Of a stretch of 64,000 bases of DNA, positions 36,857 to 46,107 are shown one piece after another. Origin of the DNA: Corynebacterium urogenitale (GTDB taxonomy: Bacteria > Actinomycetota > Actinomycetes > Mycobacteriales > Mycobacteriaceae); the NCBI RefSeq assembly GCF_009026825.1, contig NZ_CP045032.1, positions 682,001 through 746,000 of the forward strand. The letters run 5' to 3'. The position numbers and the translations under genes are program-made. Below the pieces are notes generated by a model, which saw only the letters and a program-made list of their open reading frames with translations, had not been told where the DNA came from and did no database searches. Position 1 is the first letter of the stretch; each line of letters opens with the position of its first letter.

Positions 36857-37921
36857 TCAGTTATCTGCAGTCTCATGCTCCGGCATTGGGGTCTTTTTGA
36901 AGCCCTTCCAGACGCCACTGTGGATCGCGCCGTTGTAGCGCTCTTCGAATTCATAGGAGCAGGACTCCTCCCATACCTCGGCGCTATCGAGGTGGGCGCC
37001 GATCATGGCGCCGGTCACGGACGCGCGGGTGTTGCGGTTGCCGGGCCAGCTCACCGCCACGTGGAGGAAATCGTGTGGCGCATATTGATCATGGTGGTCG
37101 AGGTACAGCTGTGCCAAGAGGAGGGCGGAGGCGGTGCAGGATCCGGCGTCGTAGCCCTTGCCGAAGATCTTCATCAGCTTCGAGCCGTGGGTGTAAAGAT
37201 CTTCGAACTCGCCCTCGGCCAAACGTGGCGACAGGAACTTGTGAACCTCACGTACGCGCGCGAAGATTTCGCTGAGAGGCACGGCATTTCCCTGCACGTC
37301 GCTGATCATCGCATGGTTGAAGTCCTCGAGCGTTTGGGACTTTTCCTTGTCGGTCAGCAAGTGGTCGTTATCGAAGTGCGCATCGCCGGCTAGTCCTTCG
37401 GCGACATCCAGGAGGTTCGCTCCGCGTGGGGCCAGCATGAGTGTGGCCATGGCTGCGGCGGAGCCGCGGGCGATACCGGAGTCGTGGGTGAGAATCGCCT
37501 GCATAACAGACCAGCCCACGCCCTCATCTGAAGGCGCAAGCAGAGCGGAAGCCGCCACGCGCATGACGGCGCCCGCACCACCGGAGTGCGTGGAGACGTC
37601 TTCCCAGTGTGCGGTGCCGAGATCTTCCAGCCGGTCCAGGGATTCCGTGGTGGCGGCTCCGGGGGAGCGGTCGTATTCCGGATCGGCGTGGTATTCGAGG
37701 AATTGCTCGCCGATGATCCGCATGCCGTCCTCGCGCCCGAGGTTGCTACTCACGATCGTGCGCATGGCGGTGGATAGAGCCAGGGTCATCTGAGTGTCAT
37801 CGCTGATGGTGAGGATCTCTGGCAGCGGGGTGCATTCTGGCTGGGGGGATTCCTGGTAGGGGTATCCCCAGGCATCGCCGAGGGCGGTGCCCAGCAGGGC
37901 TGAACGAAAACGCTCGTTCAT
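36857..37921 (-). CDS. ADP-ribosylglycohydrolase family protein
   Basis: A 354-residue DraG-like protein. The N-terminus RFRSALLGTALGDAWG is typical. SDDTQMTLALS (Asp41-Asp42) and the later YDAGSCTASALLLAQ supply the metal-binding acids, and DSGIARGSAAAMATLML lies in the centre. Family members remove ADP-ribose from proteins, DNA ends or small molecules using Mg2+. The ATG at 37921 has AAGGAG 12 nt upstream; a second ATG directly abuts that site. No ADP-ribosyltransferase gene is visible nearby, so the substrate is unknown. It is transcribed against holA. Confidence 0.85.
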   Translation of the reverse strand: MNERFRSALLGTALGDAWGYPYQESPQPECTPLPEILTISDDTQMTLALSTAMRTIVSSNLGREDGMRIIGEQFLEYHADPEYDRSPGAATTESLDRLEDLGTAHWEDVSTHSGGAGAVMRVAASALLAPSDEGVGWSVMQAILTHDSGIARGSAAAMATLMLAPRGANLLDVAEGLAGDAHFDNDHLLTDKEKSQTLEDFNHAMISDVQGNAVPLSEIFARVREVHKFLSPRLAEGEFEDLYTHGSKLMKIFGKGYDAGSCTASALLLAQLYLDHHDQYAPHDFLHVAVSWPGNRNTRASVTGAMIGAHLDSAEVWEESCSYEFEERYNGAIHSGVWKGFKKTPMPEHETADN

Positions 37922-38119
37922 TGCGTATGACATCTCCTTCTGGGAGGGTCGGACGGAAAATCTAGGGTGCTGTGGTGTGCGTGGTGGCTCGGTTTTTCGG
38001 TTATAGAAAAACCCGCGCAACCTATCTGGATTTCTCCTGTACCTCCACTATGTCAGCGGGGGTGGGGTTGTGCGGGAATTTCCCAAGCAGTTGGTCCTTC
38101 TAGGGGTGGAAGAACGAAC

Positions 38120-38383
38120 TTAAGCCATCTTGTTCAGGCGCTGTGCCAGACCGGACTTCTTGTTCGCCGCGTTGTTGCGGTGAATGGTGCCCTTGGTCAC
38201 GGCCTTGTCGAGCTGGCGGGAAGCGACGCGCAGCTGTGCTTCTGCGGCTTCCTTGTCGCCGGCCTCAACGAGGGCGTTGAACTTGTTGATCTCGGTGCGC
38301 AGGCGGGCGCGGATGGCCTGGTTGCGCTGGCGAGCGATCTCGTTGGTGAGAACGCGCTTCTTCTGCTGCTTGATGTTTGCCAT
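38120..38383 (-). CDS. rpsT: 30S ribosomal protein S20
   Basis: An 87-residue protein starting MANIKQQKKRVLTNEIARQRN and ending NKKSGLAQRLNKMA, the full S20 length. The frame remains open upstream, but AAAGAGG 9 nt before this ATG and homology set the start. S20 binds 16S rRNA early in 30S assembly. It lies on the opposite strand to holA, as in related genomes. Confidence 0.97.
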   Translation of the reverse strand: MANIKQQKKRVLTNEIARQRNQAIRARLRTEINKFNALVEAGDKEAAEAQLRVASRQLDKAVTKGTIHRNNAANKKSGLAQRLNKMA

Positions 38384-38640
38384 GGTGGCATACCTCTTTC
38401 TCGTGTTTGTGTTCTTGGTCCCCGCATTCGGTGGAGTGCTGCTGGCGCGTTCTCTGACATGCTGCCCAAGGTCCTGCAGCGTGCGGCGCCAGCCCCGTCT
38501 CCCTGTCCGATGATCGACGCCAGGAGGATGCGGTTCTGAACGAACTACGAACATACCAGGTATTTTGCGCGGGGGCGAATGAGCGGTGGTGTGTGCGGTG
38601 TGGAGGCTGTGAAGTGAGGGGGTGGCGAGGAAGGTGGGAG

Positions 38641-39219
38641 CTAGTGCCAGCCGTAATCCGTGCGCAGCCGCGCAGCAATGCGGTCGTAGCGCCGCTCGGG
38701 CATGGATACACCTCGGCGCTGGATTTCTGACTCGGGGATTTCCAACACCTTGTCCAAGCGCACGTAGGACTCTTTGCCTTCCGGATCCCACGGTCCGGAA
38801 CCGATGGCGATCCAGGTTGGGGAGTGGGAGTTATGCTCGTTGGAACTAATAAGCAACCCCAGTAGCGTGTGCTTCTTGCGCCCAATGATCAGCAGTGAAC
38901 GCAACTCAAGCTCGCCACCCTTTTGGGTGCGAATGTGAACCCACACCACTTCACCTGGGTCAGCCTGGCCATCCATGTCTGGGGCGTAGATGACCGCCAT
39001 CGCATGATCCTGGGTCTGGGCCTTGACTGTTTCATCTTTAGAAGTGTCCATGTGGTGCTGGCTCTTCGTCAGACCGAGATATTCGTTGAAGAGTTCGAGG
39101 CCGGCGTCCAAATTGCCTTGGGTTGAGAAATTCCTCTGCAGGAACCCAGGCTTGCCCGGGCGTGACTCGGCGGGGCGAGGAGTGCTCCCCATCCCGCGGT
39201 AGAACTTCTTGAAAGGCAT
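38641..39219 (-). CDS. PemK/MazF-like protein (type II toxin family)
   Basis: A 192-residue protein. Residues about 75-190 have the PemK-like barrel pattern: ADPGEVVWVHI, LRSLLIIGRKKHTLLGLLIS, SYVRLDKVLEIPESEI, ending RRYDRIAARLRTDYGW. The first 70 residues are an unrelated N-terminal region (RGMGSTPRPAESRPGKPG) not found in classic toxins. MazF-type toxins cut mRNA. No small antitoxin gene sits beside it, and the position next to rpsT and lepA is conserved in actinobacteria. It may therefore be a housekeeping relative rather than an active toxin. Confidence 0.72.
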   Translation of the reverse strand: MPFKKFYRGMGSTPRPAESRPGKPGFLQRNFSTQGNLDAGLELFNEYLGLTKSQHHMDTSKDETVKAQTQDHAMAVIYAPDMDGQADPGEVVWVHIRTQKGGELELRSLLIIGRKKHTLLGLLISSNEHNSHSPTWIAIGSGPWDPEGKESYVRLDKVLEIPESEIQRRGVSMPERRYDRIAARLRTDYGWH

Positions 39220-39284
39220 GGTCTTGATAGTAACGTGATTCTGCGACGATATTCACCTGCTTAGAGCAATGTGAAAGAGGAACA

Positions 39285-40601
39285 ATGACCGTGCCTCCGC
39301 AGGGGCCCAACAGTAACGGTGGCCACCAGAATCAGTGGAGTAACCAGTGGAACAACGGCTATTCCCCACAGCAACAGCAGTGGCAGAGCCAGGGTGGCCA
39401 GTACGGCCACTATGGACAGCCAGGCTACCAACCGGGCTACCAACCACAGTTCGCGCAGCAGCCTCCCCAACAGCAACCCCAGCAACCGCAGACCAAAAAA
39501 GGCGCGAAGAGGTGGCTTGCGCTTCTGCTCGTTATTGTTTTGGCTCTTGTGGCCGGCGTCGCATGGCTCACGGATGGTTTTGGTCTGCTGCGCGGGGAGG
39601 CCCCGACCTACGAGGCTCGTTTCGATACCGGCCGTCAGTTCCTCGGTGATTTTTCCAATCCAGAGGCAGAGTTGGATGTGGCACGGCTGAAGTCGCTCGC
39701 AAAAGATTTGGACGCGCCAACAGGCGAGGTTGTCGGTAGTGATGCTCCCGGCATTTACGGCACGGGTGGGGAAGCCGATGCATGTGAGGCTTCAGACTTG
39801 GCCAATCTCTTCGTCGATGAGGCTGAGCACACCCGTGACTTCGCAGAGATCATCGGCGTCGATCCGGAAGAGATGAGCTCCTACATCATGGGGCTGACAT
39901 CCACCTACTTGGCACGCGATACTTGGGTGACGAACTACTACATGGATGACGCTGGCCAGTTGGCGTCGTATCAATCTGTGATGGAGGCAGGCACGGCGGT
40001 GCTCGTCGACTCCTACGGTGTCCCGCGCGTTCGCTGCGCCTCGGGTTCTCCGCTGCAGGAACGCAATGAAGACTTGGCTGATCCGCGCTCCGGCGAGCCG
40101 ACCTGGGAAGACTACAACGGCAAGGATGTCGTCTCTGTCGCTCCGGGTGACGAGCTGGACGAGCTGGACTATATCGACGTGAACAACGGTGATCTTCGTA
40201 AACGCCCCCTCGGTGCGGGACGTACCGGTGCGGTCCAGGTGCAACTGACGTGGGATACGGACGCGGACATGGACCTGCATCTGGAGACGGCCTACGACAA
40301 CGATATCTACTGGGGAAACGCTTACGCCGATGGCGGAGAACTCGACGTGGATATGTGCGTACGAGGAACTTCGGGTGGATGCGGCACAACAGGAAATATT
40401 GAGAATATTTTCTGGGAGGACTCCGCCCCCGGTGGCACCTACGAAGCGTGGGTGAACAACTACAGCGACAACGGCAACGGTGCCGTGGACTACAAGTTGC
40501 GAGTGTTCGTCGAAGGCGTGAAGGTTGCTGAAGACGAGGGCACACTGACTGAAGATGAAGGCTCCGCTCGCGTCAGCTTCGATGTAGAGGAGGCATCCTA
40601 G
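39285..40601 (+). CDS. Membrane-anchored protein, DUF6777-like region plus YfaP/DUF2135-like C-terminus
   Basis: A 438-residue protein. It has a Gln/Tyr/Gly-rich cytoplasmic start (1-70), one transmembrane helix (77-95, [19 protein letters not shown]) and an extracellular region. The latter (about 105-310) has a pair of Cys (ADACEASD and VRCASG) and resembles actinobacterial DUF6777. The last 110 residues ([18 protein letters not shown], then [20 protein letters not shown]) look like the beta-sandwich YfaP/DUF2135 domain. Function is unknown; cell-surface location is likely. AAAGAGG lies 4 nt before the ATG. Confidence 0.75.
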   Translation: MTVPPQGPNSNGGHQNQWSNQWNNGYSPQQQQWQSQGGQYGHYGQPGYQPGYQPQFAQQPPQQQPQQPQTKKGAKRWLALLLVIVLALVAGVAWLTDGFGLLRGEAPTYEARFDTGRQFLGDFSNPEAELDVARLKSLAKDLDAPTGEVVGSDAPGIYGTGGEADACEASDLANLFVDEAEHTRDFAEIIGVDPEEMSSYIMGLTSTYLARDTWVTNYYMDDAGQLASYQSVMEAGTAVLVDSYGVPRVRCASGSPLQERNEDLADPRSGEPTWEDYNGKDVVSVAPGDELDELDYIDVNNGDLRKRPLGAGRTGAVQVQLTWDTDADMDLHLETAYDNDIYWGNAYADGGELDVDMCVRGTSGGCGTTGNIENIFWEDSAPGGTYEAWVNNYSDNGNGAVDYKLRVFVEGVKVAEDEGTLTEDEGSARVSFDVEEAS

Positions 40602-40707
40602 GCAAGCGTCCTCGATGAGGTCGGTGCCAGGCCGGGCGATGTCCGGAAAAGGTCATGACTCTAGTAAGGTTCTAGGGCGAACCCCGACCATCGAAAGGTA
40701 CCCACAT

Positions 40708-42558
40708 ATGGCTGGCAAGAAGCAGAATTACGCAGCGGAAACGTTCACGGAGCCTGCGCGTATTCGTAACTTCTGCATCATTGCCCACATCGACCACGGC
40801 AAGTCCACGTTGGCCGACCGTATTTTGCAGCTCTCCGGTGTGATTGAAGACCGCGACATGCGCGATCAATACCTGGACAACATGGACATTGAGCGCGAAC
40901 GCGGCATCACGATCAAGGCCCAGAACGTTCGCTTGCCGTGGATCCCACGGTCCGGAGCGCACGCTGGTGAGGAGCTGGTGCTCCACCTCATCGACACCCC
41001 TGGTCACGTGGACTTCACTTACGAGGTATCCCGCGCCTTGGAGGCGTGTGAGGGTGCAATTTTGCTGGTGGATGCCGCGCAGGGCATTGAGGCCCAGACG
41101 TTGGCAAACCTTTACCTCGCGATGGAAAACGACCTGGAGATCATTCCGGTTCTTAACAAGATCGACTTGCCGGCAGCCGACCCGGAGAAGTACTCGCTGG
41201 AGCTCGCCCACATCATCGGTTGCGAACCGGAGGACGTGCTCCGCGTCTCCGGCAAGACTGGCGAAGGCGTGCCGGAGCTGCTCGACCGCGTGTGTGAGCT
41301 TGTGCCCGCGCCAGTCGGTAATCCCGACGCCCCAGCCCGCGCGCTGATCTTCGACTCCGTCTACGACACGTATCGCGGTGTGGTGACTTACGTGCGCATG
41401 ATGGATGGCTCCCTTGAGCCACGCCAGAAGATCGAGATGATGTCCACCGGCGCGAACCACGAGACCTTGGAGATCGGTGTGGTTTCCCCACAGCCGACGA
41501 AGACCAAGGGTCTCGGGGTAGGCGAGGTTGGATACATCATCACCGGTGTGAAGGATGTCCGCCAGTCCAAGGTCGGTGACACGATCACCTGGGCCTCCAA
41601 TGGTGCGTCGGAGCCGTTGAAGGGTTATGAAGAGCCGACCCCGATGGTCTACTCCGGCCTGTTCCCGATATCCGCGGATCAGTACCCCGACCTCCGTGAG
41701 GCGATTGAGAAGCTGCAGCTTAATGATGCGTCTTTGACCTTCGAGCCTGAGACCTCCGTGGCTCTGGGCTTCGGTTTCCGCTGCGGCTTCCTGGGCTTGC
41801 TGCACATGGAGATCACGCGCACGCGCCTCGAACGCGAGTTTGGCCTGGACTTGATCTCCACGGCACCTTCTGTGGTTTACCGTGTGGTGGCAGAAGACGG
41901 TTCCGAGAAGATCGTGCGCAACCCTTCCGACTGGCCGGGCGGCAAGCTGCGCGAAGTCTACGAACCGATGGTGAAGATGACGGTCATTGTGCCGGCTGAG
42001 TTTCTCGGTGCCACGATGGAGCTATGCCAGTCGAAGCGTGGCCAGATGGGTGGCATGGATTACCTCTCGGAGGATCGCGTGGAGCTGCGCTACACCATGC
42101 CGCTGGGTGAAATTATCTTCGACTTCTTCGATCAGCTGAAGTCCCGTACCAAGGGTTACGCTTCCCTCAACTACGAGGATGCCGGTGACCAGGCTTCTGA
42201 TCTGGTGAAGGTGGACATCCTCTTGCAGGGTGACCCGGTGGATGCCTTCAGCGCCATCGTTCACCGTGATAATGCTCAGTGGTACGGCAACAAGATGACC
42301 GTGAAGCTCAAGGAACTCATTCCGCGCCAGCAGTTCGAGGTTCCGGTGCAGGCGGCGATCGGCTCGAAGATCATCGCCCGCGAGAACATCCGCGCGCTGC
42401 GCAAGGACGTTCTGGCCAAGTGCTACGGCGGTGACATCAGCCGTAAGCGCAAGCTGTTGGAGAAGCAGAAGGAAGGCAAGAAGCGCATGAAGTCCATCGG
42501 CTCCGTCTCGGTGCCGCAGGAGGCCTTCGTTGCCGCTCTGTCCACGGACTCGGAGTAG
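40708..42558 (+). CDS. lepA: Elongation factor 4 (back-translocase LepA)
   Basis: A 616-residue translational GTPase of normal length. G1 is [10 protein letters not shown], the switch-1 region [14 protein letters not shown]3 DTPGHVDF and G4 NKIDLP. The LepA-specific C-terminal domain contains [26 protein letters not shown] segments and [16 protein letters not shown]. It acts on stalled ribosomes. The frame is open further upstream, but GAAAGG 9 nt before ATG 40708 and conservation ([15 protein letters not shown]) set the start. Confidence 0.97.
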   Translation: MAGKKQNYAAETFTEPARIRNFCIIAHIDHGKSTLADRILQLSGVIEDRDMRDQYLDNMDIERERGITIKAQNVRLPWIPRSGAHAGEELVLHLIDTPGHVDFTYEVSRALEACEGAILLVDAAQGIEAQTLANLYLAMENDLEIIPVLNKIDLPAADPEKYSLELAHIIGCEPEDVLRVSGKTGEGVPELLDRVCELVPAPVGNPDAPARALIFDSVYDTYRGVVTYVRMMDGSLEPRQKIEMMSTGANHETLEIGVVSPQPTKTKGLGVGEVGYIITGVKDVRQSKVGDTITWASNGASEPLKGYEEPTPMVYSGLFPISADQYPDLREAIEKLQLNDASLTFEPETSVALGFGFRCGFLGLLHMEITRTRLEREFGLDLISTAPSVVYRVVAEDGSEKIVRNPSDWPGGKLREVYEPMVKMTVIVPAEFLGATMELCQSKRGQMGGMDYLSEDRVELRYTMPLGEIIFDFFDQLKSRTKGYASLNYEDAGDQASDLVKVDILLQGDPVDAFSAIVHRDNAQWYGNKMTVKLKELIPRQQFEVPVQAAIGSKIIARENIRALRKDVLAKCYGGDISRKRKLLEKQKEGKKRMKSIGSVSVPQEAFVAALSTDSE

Positions 42559-42601
42559 CTTTTCTCCTTTTCCGATGCCACTAGTGCGCGTGTGAAGGCT
42601 G

Positions 42602-42618
42602 TTCGAACATTATTCGAA
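42602..42618. promoter_or_regulatory. Imperfect LexA/SOS-like palindrome
   Basis: Two TTCGAA hexamers 11 bp apart form TTCGAACATTATTCGAA. The arms match corynebacterial/mycobacterial SOS boxes (TCGAA...TTCGA), but the spacer is 5 bp instead of 6. It lies about 80 bp upstream of the membrane-protein gene. Confidence 0.3.
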
Positions 42619-42695
42619 TGGCCTCTTTTTGTGTCACGCGCTTGGATAAGGTTTTCTTAGATCAAGAATTTCTAGTCACTTCAGGAAGCGCCATT

Positions 42696-43247
42696 ATGAG
42701 CCACAACCAATATCGCGATGACAGCGTCGACCAGCGTCGCGCAGAAGTTTTGGGTGCGTGGAGCAAGCCTTCCCACACGTCACCCGTCGCAGTCACAGGG
42801 AACGACGGGAACTCATCGCAGCAGTTGGTGGAGCAGGAGCGTGAAGAGCGGGTGAGGAAGTATCGCCCGACGTTTCCAAAGAAGATTGCTTCGTGGTTAA
42901 CAGTTGGCTTGGGAGCGCTCGGTCTGATCAGTATCGGATTGCCGCCTCAGGAGGGTATTACTTTTCCGGTGCATCTCGCGATGGGGCTGAGTATGGCAGT
43001 GTTTTTTGGTTTGCCGGGTGTGTACTGGCTGCTATGCAATAACCGGGACTCGAAGAAAATCGACAGGTGGATCCGTTCGGATGCGGCCTACCGTGATCAA
43101 TTAGCTGTGATGTCTGACTCCGATCGGGGTTTGATGGCGAAGCCTGAGGAATGGCCAAATATTCCGAAGCGGCAGTGGCCAGTGGTTTGGACGATCGTCA
43201 TTATCGCATTCATTGCCTTTAGCATGGTGGCACCAGCGACCACATAG
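42696..43247 (+). CDS. Small membrane protein of unknown function
   Basis: A 183-residue protein. A polar, charged N-terminus (about 70 residues) is followed by two helices (ASWLTVGLGALGLISIGL and VHLAMGLSMAVFFGLPGVYW), a basic loop, and a final helix (WPVVWTIVIIAFIAFSMVA). The ATG at 42696 has CAGGAAG about 9 nt upstream; an earlier in-frame ATG at 42618 gives no recognisable extension. I do not recognise the family. It nearly touches the convergent oxidoreductase gene (5 bp apart). Confidence 0.65.
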   Translation: MSHNQYRDDSVDQRRAEVLGAWSKPSHTSPVAVTGNDGNSSQQLVEQEREERVRKYRPTFPKKIASWLTVGLGALGLISIGLPPQEGITFPVHLAMGLSMAVFFGLPGVYWLLCNNRDSKKIDRWIRSDAAYRDQLAVMSDSDRGLMAKPEEWPNIPKRQWPVVWTIVIIAFIAFSMVAPATT

Positions 43248-43252
43248 GTCTG

Positions 43253-44176
43253 CTACACGTGCTTTCCCACGTAGGTGACAACGGTCTTGCCACTGGAATG
43301 GCCAGTTTCCACGGCAGCAACGGCTTCCGCCGCCTCATCGAATCCGTAGGTACCGGTAAGCGGCACGGTGATCTGCTTTTCGGCCATAAGCTTGGCAATT
43401 TCCTCATAGACTGTGCGCTCACGCCGCCGCGTGATTCCCGAACCGCCGAGCTTCTGTGCCAACGCTGGGTCGGCGGCGCTGCGAATCTGCCCCTTCGGAA
43501 CTAGGTTCGCGCAAGCTTCGAGCGTTTCGCCACCCGCAGCATCAACGATGCCCGGCAATGGTTCTGCCTGCGCCTGCAGTTCTTCGAGCCACCCATCCGT
43601 GTCGTAAGGGATGTGGGTGGCACCGTATCCCTCCACCATCTCCTTCTTAGAGGAACTGGCGACACCCACTGCCTTCAATCCGAGCACTCGGGCAAACTGC
43701 AGAGCAGCTGCACCCACACCGCCACCGGCGCCCAAAACCAGTACGGAGTCTCCCCTCGAGAGGTTTAGTTCGTGCAGTGCGTCCCACGCGGTACCGAAGG
43801 CTACGGGAATACACGCTGCTTCGGCAGCGGAGAGTCCCCTGGGAACAACAGCGGTTTGTGAAGCATCGAGAAGGACGTACTCGCCCAGAGCCCCGGTGCC
43901 TGCAGCCGTGCCACCGAACACCAGTTGTCCCGCACGAAAAGGGGAATCGATGGGGGCTTCGCGAACAATGCCGGCTGCCTCCCTGCCTACTGCCATGGGG
44001 AATTCCACAGGGAATGCGCCCTGGCGTGCGCCGCTTCTAACCTTGATATCAGCGGGATTGATGCCCACCGCCCGCAGATCGATGAGAACATCGTTCTTAC
44101 CCGGGCGTGGTCGGGGAACATCAAGGAACTCCAGGACATCCGGGCCACCATAACGCTGAAATCCAAAGATACGCAT
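43253..44176 (-). CDS. NADPH:quinone oxidoreductase-like MDR dehydrogenase
   Basis: A 307-residue medium-chain dehydrogenase of the zinc-free quinone-oxidoreductase group. It begins MRIFGFQRYGGPDVLE and has VGINPADIKVRSG, GREAAGIV and the nucleotide-binding LVLGAGGGVGAAALQFAR. No structural or catalytic zinc Cys set is present. Such enzymes reduce quinones or enones with NADPH. The ATG at 44176 has TATCTT 6 nt upstream, indicating a leaderless start; a methionine 10 codons earlier is less likely. Confidence 0.88.
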   Translation of the reverse strand: MRIFGFQRYGGPDVLEFLDVPRPRPGKNDVLIDLRAVGINPADIKVRSGARQGAFPVEFPMAVGREAAGIVREAPIDSPFRAGQLVFGGTAAGTGALGEYVLLDASQTAVVPRGLSAAEAACIPVAFGTAWDALHELNLSRGDSVLVLGAGGGVGAAALQFARVLGLKAVGVASSSKKEMVEGYGATHIPYDTDGWLEELQAQAEPLPGIVDAAGGETLEACANLVPKGQIRSAADPALAQKLGGSGITRRRERTVYEEIAKLMAEKQITVPLTGTYGFDEAAEAVAAVETGHSSGKTVVTYVGKHV

Positions 44177-44182
44177 GGTGCC

Positions 44183-44188
44183 AAGATA
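44183..44188 (-). promoter_or_regulatory. -10 element of the oxidoreductase gene
   Basis: On the minus strand TATCTT ends 6 nt before the ATG, consistent with a leaderless message. Confidence 0.4.
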
Positions 44189-44325
44189 CCGGTGAAATGT
44201 TCGCATTTCAGAGTGTGCGAACCACCCTGGCTGCCCGTAGCGTTTGAACCCACAGCGGCCTGCAGCGTGGCAAGGTCCCGTGCTGTGTATGTCTGGAAAA
44301 CCTCACGGCTTCCTAGAGGCTGGGG

Positions 44326-45066
44326 TCACGAAGTTAAAGCACGCGCCCTTGCTGACATGCGTGTTTGGCCCAAGTCCATCATTCCGCCCTCGGTCGCCCC
44401 GTGATGGTAACTCTCAGCATCGAAAGTTCGCCGACCCGATCGGCTACGGACGAGGTTGGGGTAGTGTTCCGCTGCCAAATCCTCGGCTTTGGCTCGATCC
44501 TCTCGCAGTACGACCGCTCCGGGTGTCTCCTCGCCGTTATCGTTAGCCCGTGTGTAGTCGGCGGTGTGCTGTGCTTCCGCCTCTTGCAGCCGTGAACAGA
44601 TTTCAGCGATGAAACCGGTCATCCAACTGCGCTTCTGCGTCTGTACCGAGACGTGCGGGTCTGGGTAGGCGTCGGCGAACTTCACTGCGCCCATGATCAT
44701 GTGGTTGGCAAGGAGTCCGTGGAGCATGAGCACACGTTCCACATGGTGTTGGCAGCCGAAGATTACTCCCGTCCTCACTCGTGAACTGCGAGGAATTTTG
44801 AACATGATCACCTGGCAGTGCAATATCGTGCCCAGTTGGTTTAACAGCGTGAACTGCATATCGGTGTACGTTCCGGCGAACTCTACCTCGCGTTTCACCA
44901 CGTCGCTAGGGTTATCGCTACGCAGCTGCGCGGCTTCCACCCCATACTGCGCCATGAGCTCGAAGGCCTTCTCGCGGAAGACATCGCCCTCTGGTGTTCC
45001 CTCCCGGTCGGATGCCATTCGCAGCAGCTTCTCTACCTTGACCTTGATCCCTTCGACGGTTGCCAT
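44326..45066 (-). CDS. DUF2786 domain protein
   Basis: A 246-residue protein whose first 40 residues (KVKVEKLLRMASDREGTPEGDVFREKAFELM) carry the DUF2786 pattern. A domain of about 170 residues follows with GCQHHVERVLMLHGLL and a helical WMTGFIAEICSRLQEAEA stretch. DUF2786 proteins occur widely in actinobacteria and phages; no reaction is established. The ATG at 45066 has AGGGAGGGA about 5 nt upstream. The gene is alone between two spacers. Confidence 0.75.
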   Translation of the reverse strand: MATVEGIKVKVEKLLRMASDREGTPEGDVFREKAFELMAQYGVEAAQLRSDNPSDVVKREVEFAGTYTDMQFTLLNQLGTILHCQVIMFKIPRSSRVRTGVIFGCQHHVERVLMLHGLLANHMIMGAVKFADAYPDPHVSVQTQKRSWMTGFIAEICSRLQEAEAQHTADYTRANDNGEETPGAVVLREDRAKAEDLAAEHYPNLVRSRSGRRTFDAESYHHGATEGGMMDLGQTRMSARARALTS

Positions 45067-45197
45067 CGTGTCCCTCCCTGTTGTTGTGAAGCGCTTTTGA
45101 TCCGCGTGCCAGTGCGCCTTCTCCTTTAGCCCCGACGCCACCAGCACGCGTCAACGCCATGTGTACTCGAAACGCTAACAGATGTGTGAGACAACGA

Positions 45198-45223
45198 TGG
45201 CCCGAGAGCAAGCTCTCGGGCCA
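45198..45223 (-). terminator. Hairpin downstream of the LppP/LprE-like gene
   Basis: A perfect inverted repeat TGGCCCGAGAGC-AA-GCTCTCGGGCCA (12-bp arms) lies beyond the stop of the minus-strand lipoprotein gene. It has no clear T-tract; it probably ends that transcript. Confidence 0.6.
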
Positions 45224-45224
45224 G

Positions 45225-45233
45225 TTATCCACA
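45225..45233 (+). promoter_or_regulatory. Single perfect DnaA box
   Basis: TTATCCACA lies directly beside the hairpin in a spacer. A degenerate TTCTCCACA follows at about 45244. Confidence 0.4.
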
Positions 45234-45270
45234 GGCGATTCTATTCTCCACAGATCTCTCGAAATTTAGG

Positions 45271-45942
45271 TCAGGATTCGGGTACGTGGCCCAACATCTG
45301 TACCTTTTCGCCGTCCCAGCGGTAGGTGATGTCGGTGTAATAGTTGGGGGACTCAGCAAACGAGGCGCCAGCCTCACTCCATGCTTTCCAATCCTTGTAG
45401 CGAATCTTTATTGAGGAATCTGTGACTTCGAGAAATTTAATAGGATTGAGGAGCTGATCACTACCGACACCGAGGTATTCGCCTCGGTGGAATAACATGA
45501 GTTGACTCGGCGTGCTGGCGTGGGTTCCTTCTTGATACAGGCTTGCGTAGGACAGATCAACGCACGGGTCATAGTTGGACTGGCCGTCATATTTCCACTC
45601 GTTTCCCTCAAATAGTCCATTGTCAGGAACATCGCTGATGTGATCGTAAATTTCCGTCGCTTGAGTGTTCACACCGCAATTGCCCGAGCGTTCTTCTTGA
45701 GACCGTTGCGTTGGCTCTGGCGAGCGAGAAGACGTGGTTCTCTCGCTTTCGTTACGCGCCTGACTTGCCGGCGTGTTGCTGGAAGTCTTTTGAGAAGGCG
45801 TCGAAGAAGTCTGCGGAGTAAAAGATGCCGAGTACTCGTAGTCGGATCCGTTATCTCCGCAGGCAGCGATGCTGCATGCCAGCGTTAAAGTAATGGATGC
45901 AGCGGAGAGTCGTCGTGTGGTGAAAAATCCCCGGGTCGTCAT
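45271..45942 (-). CDS. LppP/LprE-family lipoprotein
   Basis: A 223-residue secreted lipoprotein. A basic n-region (TTRGFFTTRR) and hydrophobic core end in the lipobox SIAAC, so Cys28 would be lipidated. A Ser/Thr/Pro-rich linker (about 35-85) follows. The C-terminal domain has paired Cys (GNCGVNT and YDPCVDLSYASL) and SQLMLFHRGEYLGVG, the pattern of mycobacterial LppP/LprE. Function is unknown. The gene stands alone between two hairpins. Confidence 0.85.
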   Translation of the reverse strand: MTTRGFFTTRRLSAASITLTLACSIAACGDNGSDYEYSASFTPQTSSTPSQKTSSNTPASQARNESERTTSSRSPEPTQRSQEERSGNCGVNTQATEIYDHISDVPDNGLFEGNEWKYDGQSNYDPCVDLSYASLYQEGTHASTPSQLMLFHRGEYLGVGSDQLLNPIKFLEVTDSSIKIRYKDWKAWSEAGASFAESPNYYTDITYRWDGEKVQMLGHVPES

Positions 45943-46016
45943 GGATCTAAGAATTACACATTGCCTTCATGAGAGCCAATGTGTCAGGGAGTGTTCCCCG
46001 TTGTGCTGTATCAGCA

Positions 46017-46056
46017 TGAGAAAACCGCCCGAGAACAGGTGTATTTCTTCGGGCGG
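46017..46056 (-). terminator. Terminator of the bile-acid-type symporter gene
   Basis: Reading leftward, CCGCCCGA and its complement form an 8-bp GC-rich stem with a 16-nt loop, followed by TTTTCTC. It lies about 50 bp after the stop. Confidence 0.7.
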
Positions 46057-46107
46057 CAGTACTGAGCTAGGGAGTGCTTCGCTTTCTCGGAGTGAGCTGT
46101 TGAGCAA

